NCBI RefSeq assembly: GCF_001905655.1
Contig: NZ_JMHT01000002.1
Location: 25,594 to 89,593 of the forward strand
DNA length: 64,000 nucleotides
Direction of reading: 5' to 3'
Origin: Mycobacterium sp. ST-F2
GTDB taxonomy: Bacteria > Actinomycetota > Actinomycetes > Mycobacteriales > Mycobacteriaceae
Shown: one piece after another, positions 8,076 to 15,242 of the stretch
Layout of the letters: the number at the start of each line of letters is the position of its first letter
How positions within the stretch are numbered: the first letter of the stretch is position 1
The notes under the pieces: generated by a model
Databases searched by the model: none
What the model saw: the letters and a program-made list of their open reading frames with translations, nothing else
Told to the model about the DNA's origin: nothing
Translations under genes and position numbers: made by a program

Positions 8076-8635
8076 TGACCGCCGATGCAATTGTGCTGCC
8101 GACACCTGGTCGCGCCCCGGTCACCGCCGCCACCGCCCGGTGCATCGCTGTGGCGCTGGCGCTGATTGTGCTGGCCGTCGGGGTCGTGGCACTGCGCGAC
8201 GCCGGTGTCGAGCTGGGCTTCGTGGCAGGAACACCATGGATCGCCACGGCCGCCACCGGTCTGAACGGCCTGCGCAGCCAGTGGTGGATGGTTCCTGTGG
8301 GTGCCGGTGTGGTCGCCATCGGCGTATGGCTGGTGGTCATGGCGTTACTGCCGCGGCGTAAGACCGTCGTCGCTGTCGACGCGGCGGGATCGGTGTGGAT
8401 GCGTCCGCGCGATGTCGCCCGGCTGGCGTCGTACGCGGCCTGCTCCGTGCCGGGTGTCGAGGTTCTGAATGCGGCGGCGACCCGCCGGAAGGTGACGCTG
8501 TACGTCGGACTCACCGGTGTTGACTCCGAAATTGCGACCCAGGGTGCCATCGCCGCCGTGGTCGGCAGCGCCACCGAAATCCTCATTCCGACACCGCGAA
8601 TCACTGTGCGCATCGGAACGAGCGGGGCGGCATGA
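8072..8635 (+). CDS. two-TM envelope protein with C-terminal DUF6286/Asp23-like domain
   Basis: About 187 residues. Membrane helices lie at about 22-44 (CIAVALALIVLAVGVVAL) and 70-92 (WWMVPVGAGVVAIGVWLVVM), followed by a soluble domain containing VWMRPRDVARLASYAACSVP and VTLYVGLTGVDSEI. I associate this layout with DUF6286 proteins of actinobacterial Asp23 clusters. The AAAAGGA upstream suits either ATG (8072 or 8075). It overlaps the following gene by ATGA. Confidence 0.72.
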   Translation: MMTADAIVLPTPGRAPVTAATARCIAVALALIVLAVGVVALRDAGVELGFVAGTPWIATAATGLNGLRSQWWMVPVGAGVVAIGVWLVVMALLPRRKTVVAVDAAGSVWMRPRDVARLASYAACSVPGVEVLNAAATRRKVTLYVGLTGVDSEIATQGAIAAVVGSATEILIPTPRITVRIGTSGAA

Positions 8636-9201
8636 GCCTGCGGCCGACCGATCTGCTGGACCGCGCCGCGACGCTGGTCGCCGGAATCGCGGTGACCATG
8701 ATCGGCGCCGCGGCGGTGCTGTGGCCCACCCATTGGGTGCGCGCCGCGCCGGAACGCATCAGTACCGGGCCGGTCGTGCGAGCCACCACCGCTACGTGGT
8801 GGGCCTGGGGGCTGGCCGGCGCGGGAACGCTACTGGTACTGATCGGTCTGGTTTGGCTGGTCTCGCATGTGCCGACGCGCAAGGCGCCGGTCCTGCGTAT
8901 GCCTGGCACCACCGATCCGGGGTTCATCACCGTGAACCTCGACGGTGTCGCCTCGGCGGCCGCAGCCGCCTTGGAGCGTGAGTCGGATGTGCAGTCCGCC
9001 AAGGGAAAAGCCGTCATCGATCGCCGGGCATCGAACGTCGAGCTGACTGTCACTGTCTCCCACCCGGCCGGCCTGCCGCGTGTCATCCCGGTGATCGACA
9101 GCACCTGCGCCGATATCGCTCGAGCCCTCGGGGATACCCGTGATCGCCCGGTGGCGGTACGCACCGTGGTGCAGATCGCCAAGATCAAGCGGCCTGGCTG
9201 A
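8632..9201 (+). CDS. AmaP-like membrane anchor of the Asp23 cluster
   Basis: About 189 residues with two membrane helices (about 12-32, LVAGIAVTMIGAAAVLW; about 56-78, WAWGLAGAGTLLVLIGLVWL) and a soluble domain carrying VSAAAAALERESDVQ-like helices and a closing VRTVVQIAK strand. The two-TM plus Asp23-like arrangement matches the Firmicutes anchor AmaP, although the sequences are probably far apart. It is the last gene of the operon; its stop is 72 bases from the end of the convergent aminotransferase gene. Confidence 0.7.
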   Translation: MSLRPTDLLDRAATLVAGIAVTMIGAAAVLWPTHWVRAAPERISTGPVVRATTATWWAWGLAGAGTLLVLIGLVWLVSHVPTRKAPVLRMPGTTDPGFITVNLDGVASAAAAALERESDVQSAKGKAVIDRRASNVELTVTVSHPAGLPRVIPVIDSTCADIARALGDTRDRPVAVRTVVQIAKIKRPG

Positions 9202-9273
9202 CATGATCGGCTGTGCCCGCCGGCAGGGACCCGACCATCGCGAAGCCGAACTGGACGCCCACGACACAAGCGT

Positions 9274-10659
9274 CTACAGGCGGCGCCCCGCTTCCTCGAG
9301 GACATTGCGCAGGATGTCGTAGATCGCGTCGAACTCCTTCTGTCCGCTGATCAGCGGCGGAGCCAGCTGGATCACTGGGTCGCCACGATCGTCCGCGCGG
9401 CAGTACAGACCCGCCTCCCACAGCGCGGGGGTCAGGAAGCCGCGCAGCAGGCGTTCGGACTCCTCGGCGTTGAAGGTTTCCCTGGTGGCCTTGTCTTTCA
9501 CGAGTTCGATGCCGTAGAAGAATCCCTCGCCGCGGACATCGCCGACGATCGGCAGGTCGTACAGCTGCTCGAGTGTTGCCCGGAATGCCGGGGCGTTCGC
9601 TTGCACGTGAGCGTTGATGCCCTCACGCTCGAAGATATCGAGGTTGGCCAGTGCCACCGCTGACGACACCGGGTGTCCGCCGAAGGTGTAGCCGTGGGCG
9701 AACATCGTCTTGCCGTCGTTGAAGGGTTCGAACAGGCGGTCGCTGGCGATCATCGCGCCGATGGGGGAGTAGCCGGATGTCAAACCCTTTGCGCTGGTGA
9801 TGATGTCGGGGAGGTAGCCGAAATCGTCGCAGGCGAACATCGAGCCGATGCGGCCGTAGGCGCAGATCACCTCGTCGGACACCAGGAGCACGTCATACCG
9901 GTCGCAGATCTCACGGACCCGCTGAAAGTACCCCGGTGGTGGCGGGAAGCACCCACCCGCGTTCTGCACCGGCTCCAGGAACACTGCGGCGACGGTATCG
10001 GGACCCTCGAATTCGATGGCCTCGGCGATACGGTCGGCGCAGTACCGGCCGAATGCCTCCTGGTCGTGCGCGTAGGCATCGGGCGCCCGGTAGAAGTTGG
10101 TGTTCGGTGCGCGAAAGCCGCCGGGGGTGAGCGGTTCGAACGGCGCCTTGAACGCCGGGATGCCGGTGATCGCCAGTGCACCCTGAGGGGTTCCGTGGTA
10201 CGCGATGGAACGCGAAATCACCTTGTGCTTACCGGGTTTTCCGGTCAGCTTGAAGAACTGCTTGGCCAGCTTCCAGGCACTCTCGACTGCTTCGCCGCCA
10301 CCGGTGGTGAAGAAGACTCGGTTCAGGTCACCCGGCGCATAGTTGGCGATGCGCTCGGCCAGTTCGATCGCGGGCGGCGTTGCGTAGGACCACAACGGGA
10401 AGAAGGACAGTTGCTCGGCCTGGCGGGCAGCGGCCGCCGCGAGTTCCTCGCGGCCGTGCCCGACCTGCACGACGAACAGGCCCGAAAGTCCGTCGATATA
10501 GCTCTTGCCGCGGTCATCGAAGATGGTGACGCCCTCGCCGCGGGTGATGATGGGTGGGGTGATGTCGGCGCCATGACGGGCGAAGTGGCCCCACAGGTGC
10601 CGCTTGGCCTTGGCTGCCAGGTCGGTTGAAAGCGGTTGTGCTGCATTGATTGTTGTCAT
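9274..10659 (-). CDS. class III omega-aminotransferase (PLP-dependent)
   Basis: About 461 residues. Class III aminotransferase landmarks are GLSGLFVVQVGHGREEL near the N-terminus, FFTTGGGEAVESAWKLAK, SRSIAYHGTPQGALAITG, VSDEVICAYGRIG and the PLP lysine in TSAKGLTSGYSPIGA at about residue 290. It should transfer an amino group from a diamine or omega-amino acid to pyruvate or 2-oxoglutarate, giving an aldehyde. The ATG overlaps the stop of the Lrp gene (ATGA), so the two form an operon. The divergent aldehyde dehydrogenase and APC permease suggest putrescine/polyamine or GABA breakdown; the exact substrate is not decidable from sequence. Confidence 0.85.
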   Translation of the reverse strand: MTTINAAQPLSTDLAAKAKRHLWGHFARHGADITPPIITRGEGVTIFDDRGKSYIDGLSGLFVVQVGHGREELAAAAARQAEQLSFFPLWSYATPPAIELAERIANYAPGDLNRVFFTTGGGEAVESAWKLAKQFFKLTGKPGKHKVISRSIAYHGTPQGALAITGIPAFKAPFEPLTPGGFRAPNTNFYRAPDAYAHDQEAFGRYCADRIAEAIEFEGPDTVAAVFLEPVQNAGGCFPPPPGYFQRVREICDRYDVLLVSDEVICAYGRIGSMFACDDFGYLPDIITSAKGLTSGYSPIGAMIASDRLFEPFNDGKTMFAHGYTFGGHPVSSAVALANLDIFEREGINAHVQANAPAFRATLEQLYDLPIVGDVRGEGFFYGIELVKDKATRETFNAEESERLLRGFLTPALWEAGLYCRADDRGDPVIQLAPPLISGQKEFDAIYDILRNVLEEAGRRL

Positions 10660-11177
10660 CGCGTGCCCCAGTTGTATTGCTGTTTGACGAGTTTGAGGTA
10701 GACGAGCGTTTCGGTGGACAGCACCCCGGGTACGGCTCGAATCTTGCTGTTGAGCAGGTCGAGCAGGTGGCTGTCGTCTTCGCAGACGACTTCGATGATG
10801 ATGTCGAAGGTTCCGGCGGTCAGCACGACGTAGTCGACGGACGCGATGGCGGCAAGTTTGTCTGCGACCTTGGTGGTATCGCCGGTGCAGCGAACACCGA
10901 TCAAGGCCTGGCGTCCGAAGCCCATCTGCACGGGGTCGGTCACGGCGACGATCTGCATGACGCCGCAGTCGATCATGCGCTGGACCCGTTGGCGCACAGC
11001 CGCTTCCGACAGCTCGACCGCTTTCCCGATGGCCGCGTAGGACTGCCTGCCATCCTGCTGCAGCTTCTCGATTATCTCTTTCGAGAGTTCGTCGAGCTGG
11101 AATGCGCCGCCGCCCCTCGGTTGGCTGCTGCGTGCCGGCGTCGCAGTGGCGTCGGGCGGTGCATCGGAGAGGGCCAT
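10656..11177 (-). CDS. Lrp/AsnC family transcriptional regulator
   Basis: About 173 residues. The N-terminal winged helix has LDELSKEIIEKLQQDGRQSY, the recognition helix AAVRQRVQRMIDCGVMQIV and a C-terminal RAM/ACT-like domain (FDIIIEVVCEDDSHLLDLLN, VLSTETLVYLKLVKQQYNWG). The ATG at 11177 is chosen; an in-frame ATG 14 codons upstream would run into the operator. It lies upstream of, and overlaps, the aminotransferase, and is divergent from the aldehyde dehydrogenase. It probably controls both through the palindromes at 11186-11230, with an amine or amino acid as effector. Confidence 0.88.
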   Translation of the reverse strand: MALSDAPPDATATPARSSQPRGGGAFQLDELSKEIIEKLQQDGRQSYAAIGKAVELSEAAVRQRVQRMIDCGVMQIVAVTDPVQMGFGRQALIGVRCTGDTTKVADKLAAIASVDYVVLTAGTFDIIIEVVCEDDSHLLDLLNSKIRAVPGVLSTETLVYLKLVKQQYNWGTR

Positions 11178-11185
11178 AGCGTCAA

Positions 11186-11230
11186 TTGTGCACGGATTCC
11201 GTCGTTGTGCACAACGCATGCGACGGAATC
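11186..11230. promoter_or_regulatory. Lrp-type operator between divergent amine-catabolism genes
   Basis: GATTCCGTCG (11195-11204) and its exact reverse complement CGACGGAATC (11221-11230) flank the perfect palindrome TTGTGCACAA (11205-11214). A second TTGTGCAC lies at 11186-11193. Nested dyads and direct repeats of this kind suit a multimeric Lrp/AsnC regulator, and the site lies between its own gene and the divergent aldehyde dehydrogenase. Confidence 0.7.
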
Positions 11231-11291
11231 AGTCGTGGAGCATGCTATTTCGAGTGGAAACCGCAACTGGGTTGGGGTAGCGTGCAGGATC

Positions 11292-12791
11292 GTGAGTGCA
11301 GGTGCAGGTGCAGGCCAGGTCGTCGCAGGCAGCTTCATCAACGGAAAGAGCGTGACCACGGCCGGAAGTCCGTTCGAGATCATCAATCCGGCGACGGGTG
11401 CTGTCGTGGCGTCCTATGCGCTGGCGACGCCAGCTGACGTGGATAGTGCCGTGGCCGCGGCCCGTGCCGCGCAGCCGAGCTGGGCGCGGGCAACTCCGGC
11501 CGAGCGGGCCACAGTTCTGGCGCGGTTGGCCCGACTGGCCGCCGAGAACGCTGACGAGCTCGTGGATCAGGAGGTGAGTCAGACCGGTAAACCGGTGCGG
11601 CTCGCGGCAAACTTCGATGTTCCCGGCAGCGTTGACAACATCGACTTTTTTGCAGGGGCCGCCCGACACCTCGAGGGCAAGGCCACGGCCGAGTACTCGG
11701 CCGATCACACGTCGAGCATCCGACGTGAGGCGGTCGGCGTGGTCGCCACGATCACGCCGTGGAACTACCCGCTGCAGATGGCGGTCTGGAAAGCGTTGCC
11801 CGCGTTGGCAGCTGGTTGCGCCGTGGTGATCAAGCCGGCCGAGATTACCCCACTGACCACCCTCACGCTGGCCCGGTTGGCCGGCGAAGCGGGCCTGCCC
11901 GAAGGTGTGTTCAATGTCGTGACTGGGCTGGGCGCGGACGTCGGCGCGGCCCTTGCCGAGCATCGTGATGTTGACATGGTGACGTTCACCGGCTCGACGG
12001 CAGTCGGGCGACGAGTGATGGCAGCTGCGGCGGTCCACGGCCACCGCACTCAGCTCGAACTGGGCGGCAAGGCGCCGTTCGTGGTCTTCGATGACGCAAA
12101 CTTGGATGCCGCGATCCATGGCGCGGTGGCGGCATCGCTGATCAACACCGGCCAGGATTGCACCGCGGCGACCCGGGCCATCGTGGCACAACCGTTGTAC
12201 GACGACTTTATGGCCGGAGTTGCCGAACTGTTCGGCAAGGTCGTCACCGGAGACCCGCATGACCCGAATACCGATCTGGGACCGGTGATCTCGGCGCCAC
12301 ACCGGAGCAAGGTCGCCGGCATGGTGGAGCGCGCGCAGCAGCACGGCGGGCGGATCGTCACCGGGGGAGCGCTGCCGGAGGGGCCGGGCACGTTCTACCC
12401 GCCGACACTGATTGCCGATGTCGCGGAAGACTCCGAGATTTACCGCGATGAGATCTTCGGCCCCGTACTGACCGTACGGCCTTTCACCGACGACGATGAC
12501 GCACTGCGGCAGGCCAACGACACCGAGTACGGGCTGGCGGCCTCGGCGTGGACTCGCGATGTGTACAGGGCTCAGCGGGCATCGCGCGAAATCCAGGCCG
12601 GCTGCGTGTGGATCAATGATCACATCCCGATCATTTCCGAAATGCCACATGGCGGTTTCGGTGCTTCCGGGTTCGGTAAAGACATGAGCGCGTATTCGTT
12701 CGAGGAATACCTGACCATCAAACACGTGATGAGCGACATCACCTCGGTCGCCGAAAAAGACTGGCATCGAATTATCTTCGCCAAGAGGTAG
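11292..12791 (+). CDS. aldehyde dehydrogenase, probably aminobutyraldehyde dehydrogenase
   Basis: About 499 residues, NAD(P)-dependent aldehyde dehydrogenase fold. ITPWNYPLQMAVWKALPAL is the conserved oxyanion Asn region, FTGSTAVGRRV the coenzyme loop, Glu255 in LELGGKAPF the general base and Cys290 in NTGQDCTAATR the nucleophile. The GTG at 11292 is chosen because the open frame upstream of it enters the operator; no strong Shine-Dalgarno is visible, so initiation may be leaderless. Next to the omega-aminotransferase it most plausibly oxidises 4-aminobutyraldehyde or a related amino-aldehyde; betaine-aldehyde activity cannot be excluded. Confidence 0.82.
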   Translation: MSAGAGAGQVVAGSFINGKSVTTAGSPFEIINPATGAVVASYALATPADVDSAVAAARAAQPSWARATPAERATVLARLARLAAENADELVDQEVSQTGKPVRLAANFDVPGSVDNIDFFAGAARHLEGKATAEYSADHTSSIRREAVGVVATITPWNYPLQMAVWKALPALAAGCAVVIKPAEITPLTTLTLARLAGEAGLPEGVFNVVTGLGADVGAALAEHRDVDMVTFTGSTAVGRRVMAAAAVHGHRTQLELGGKAPFVVFDDANLDAAIHGAVAASLINTGQDCTAATRAIVAQPLYDDFMAGVAELFGKVVTGDPHDPNTDLGPVISAPHRSKVAGMVERAQQHGGRIVTGGALPEGPGTFYPPTLIADVAEDSEIYRDEIFGPVLTVRPFTDDDDALRQANDTEYGLAASAWTRDVYRAQRASREIQAGCVWINDHIPIISEMPHGGFGASGFGKDMSAYSFEEYLTIKHVMSDITSVAEKDWHRIIFAKR

Positions 12792-13385
12792 CAGTACGCG
12801 CGATCACCGACGTCAATCCTGGGCGCCAATATCCCTGTTGAGTACTTCACGTTGGTAATGTGCGAGGAATTCGGGGTCCGGGGATATAGGGCCTACAACG
12901 TATCGTCCGGACCGCTCGTCATGAAGTGTGACGAGGATGCCAACATCTGCGCGTCCTGACCGGGTGGGTTTGTGGTGCAACATGATCCAGCCGCGCGGCC
13001 ATTCATTGACAGTCAGATCGCTGATTGCAGAACCAGGCGCATTCCTGCGAAGTTCAATTCCACTTGGCCCGCCGCAGGTCTAATAATTCTGACCATGTGA
13101 GCTGCGTCATCGGTAGTGCTTTCGCATCCCGCAACGCGGTGGGCGAAAGTAATCGAGAACACATTCAATGCCGAGCGGCAGAGCGTTTTTGTTGGTGTTT
13201 TTAACATTCGTTGTCACTATTGGTAACAACCCGACCCTAATGTTGGCTGAGGGTGGTGATGGACCGAAAGCGGTTGTGCTGCTTGGTCACTTCGCCCAAT
13301 ACACACATCAGCCGTCGGCATCGTAGCCGGCATGCGGTCGTGCCGTGTTCGTGGACCGACCAATCACCATTGAGGAGGCCGATCA
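12792..13385. other. 594-bp intergenic region with only weak coding signals
   Basis: No convincing gene. A 33-codon frame (ATG 12858 to TGA 12959, plus strand) encodes three cysteines and the ending MKCDEDANICAS; it is in the frame of the aldehyde dehydrogenase, whose stop is at 12789-12791. GTTGTCAC (13210-13217) and GTAACAAC (13223-13230) form a near-perfect dyad 150 bases before the permease and may be an operator. Bases 13372-13379 carry the permease ribosome-binding site GAGGAGG. Confidence 0.35.
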
Positions 13386-14855
13386 ATGCCGTCTATATCC
13401 AATGTCGAGCGGCTCGAGGAACTCAGAGATGCTCAGCAGAATTCGGGTACCGGACTCGCGGCCGCCAGCATGAGCGGTGTCGAGCTTGTCGCGCAGTCGA
13501 CCGCCGGCATCGCGCCAAGTGCTGTAATGGTCTCCGGCGCAACGCTTGTGGCCGCCAGCGCCAGCGCAGGAACCTTGTATTCCTACGCCGTCTCTTTGTG
13601 CGTACTGCTCCTGGTGGGCTGGTGCGTATCCCGGGCGGCGCGGTTGCGGCCGGGAGAAGACCTGCTCTCACACATCACCGCCGCGTTCGGTAGGGCGGTC
13701 GGGTTCGTCGGGTCGACCGGTCTCGCCTTCGGGTACCTGCTCATCTCCGTCGGCTGCGTCGCACAATTCTCGCAGTACGCCAAACCCCTTCTCGGAGTGG
13801 CGCCACCGGCGAGCGCCGGAGCGCCCGCTACTTCGATCTCGGTCACGGTGATCCTGGAAATCGTGTGCGTGGTCTGCGCGGCATGGATGATGATCCGCGG
13901 CGTCCGGATCTCCGCGTGGACCGGTGTGGTACTCGAGGTGCTCTCTATCGGAGCAATTCTGTTGGTGCTCACCTTGGTTTTGGTTCGGCACGGGGTCAGT
14001 CTCGCGCCGCTGATGCCCACCGGAATCACGGTGCAACAGGTGGTCAGCGGCATGGTGCTGGCGACCCTGGGTTTCGTCGGGTTCGAGTCAGCCGCTTGTT
14101 TGTCGGTCGAGGCCAAGGACCCGCAACGGACAATCCCACGGGCCGTCACCGGCAGTGCACTACTGGCCGGCGCGCTGTATCTGTATGGGTCTTATGCACA
14201 GATCGTCGGATTCGGTGGTGCCGACAATCTGGCCGCCGACGCAACGCCTTTGAACACATTGGCCGACGGCCTTGGCATGCACTGGCTTGGGCTGGCCATC
14301 GATCTGGGTGCGGTGGCCTCCAACTTCGCCTGTGTGGCCGGCTCACTGACAGCGGCCAGTCGCGTACTGCGATCGATGGGTGAGTCGCAGTTGGTGCACA
14401 GCAAGCTCGCCGCGACGCATCCCACCCGCAAGACGCCGCATGTGGCGATCATCTTGCTCAGTGCGGCTGCCCTGATCGCGGCACTCGGCTTGGGGCTCAG
14501 CGGAATCAACGAGCTCGATGTGTATTCCTACACCGGAACCATGGGAACCTTCGGCTACATGATCGCCTACATGCTGATGGGATTGGGTATCCCGATTCTG
14601 GTGCGGCGCCTGGCGCCACAGACCAGCGTTGGCGTCGCGGCCATCATTGGGTTGACTGTCACGTGCTGCCTCGCGTATGTCTTCTACCGCAACGTGTATC
14701 CGATCCCGGCCTGGCCGGCAGACGTGATCCCGTGGATCTTCCTGGCAGTGCTGCTCGCCGCGGCCGCGTGGTATGTGGCAGGGCCTGCCCGCATCGCCCG
14801 CAGGCAGACCCGCGAATCGTTGGTGGCGGCGCCGGCGCCTGAGCCGGCGAGGTGA
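13386..14855 (+). CDS. APC superfamily amino acid/polyamine permease
   Basis: About 489 residues with roughly twelve hydrophobic segments. The N-terminal STAGIAPSAVMVSGAT region and FVGFESAACLSVEAKDPQRT (Glu after helix 6, then the conserved E-x-K/R-x-P-x-R-x-I-P-R loop) are typical of the AAT/polyamine branch of APC carriers. The ATG follows GAGGAGG with a 7-base spacer. It lies downstream of the aldehyde dehydrogenase but across a 594-bp gap with its own dyad, so it probably has its own promoter. Likely role: uptake of the amine degraded by the neighbouring enzymes. Confidence 0.82.
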   Translation: MPSISNVERLEELRDAQQNSGTGLAAASMSGVELVAQSTAGIAPSAVMVSGATLVAASASAGTLYSYAVSLCVLLLVGWCVSRAARLRPGEDLLSHITAAFGRAVGFVGSTGLAFGYLLISVGCVAQFSQYAKPLLGVAPPASAGAPATSISVTVILEIVCVVCAAWMMIRGVRISAWTGVVLEVLSIGAILLVLTLVLVRHGVSLAPLMPTGITVQQVVSGMVLATLGFVGFESAACLSVEAKDPQRTIPRAVTGSALLAGALYLYGSYAQIVGFGGADNLAADATPLNTLADGLGMHWLGLAIDLGAVASNFACVAGSLTAASRVLRSMGESQLVHSKLAATHPTRKTPHVAIILLSAAALIAALGLGLSGINELDVYSYTGTMGTFGYMIAYMLMGLGIPILVRRLAPQTSVGVAAIIGLTVTCCLAYVFYRNVYPIPAWPADVIPWIFLAVLLAAAAWYVAGPARIARRQTRESLVAAPAPEPAR

Positions 14856-14910
14856 CGCGACAAGCGTAATTGGCTCATCCGAAAACTGGAGCAACCCACG
14901 AATACGGTTT

Positions 14911-14961
14911 GCCACGGAGTTTGCAAAGTGACCGAGGGTGTCACTTCTCAAACTCCGTGGC
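14911..14961 (+). terminator. long hairpin with an alternative pairing partner
   Basis: GCCACGGAGTTTG (14911-14923) pairs perfectly with CAAACTCCGTGGC (14949-14961), and AGTGAC/GTCACT (14927-14932/14940-14945) extends the stem over a 7-base loop. It lies 55 bases after the permease stop and lacks a U-tract. GTTTGCAAAG (14919-14928) is also the exact complement of CTTTGCAAAC at 14986-14995, which would compete with the stem. Either a terminator or an attenuator-like switch. Confidence 0.5.
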
Positions 14962-15242
14962 ACTTCGTCATCTGAGATGGCAGGACTTTGCAAACCGCCG
15001 GCTCGATGAGTGGCGGCACCGGATGTCTGGCGGCGAATTGTGTCGTCCGAACGTATGAATTGACCGCTCGTTCGCCCGGCGGCTGCACGGCCACTGATCC
15101 AAGTGTCTCCCCGCGTGTTAGAACCATCGCACGAGTGGGGTGAGTGGCCCAGAAGCGAGAGCGCCGATGATTTTGCCGGATCAACGTGATGCCCGGGTAC
15201 GCCTCGTTGTTCTCGATCTCGATACGATCCGGTGGTTCCGAC

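Noticed and set aside
13013..13207. A 64-codon minus-strand frame upstream of the permease
   Set aside because: No start signal, no family resemblance, mixed codon usage; treated as intergenic.
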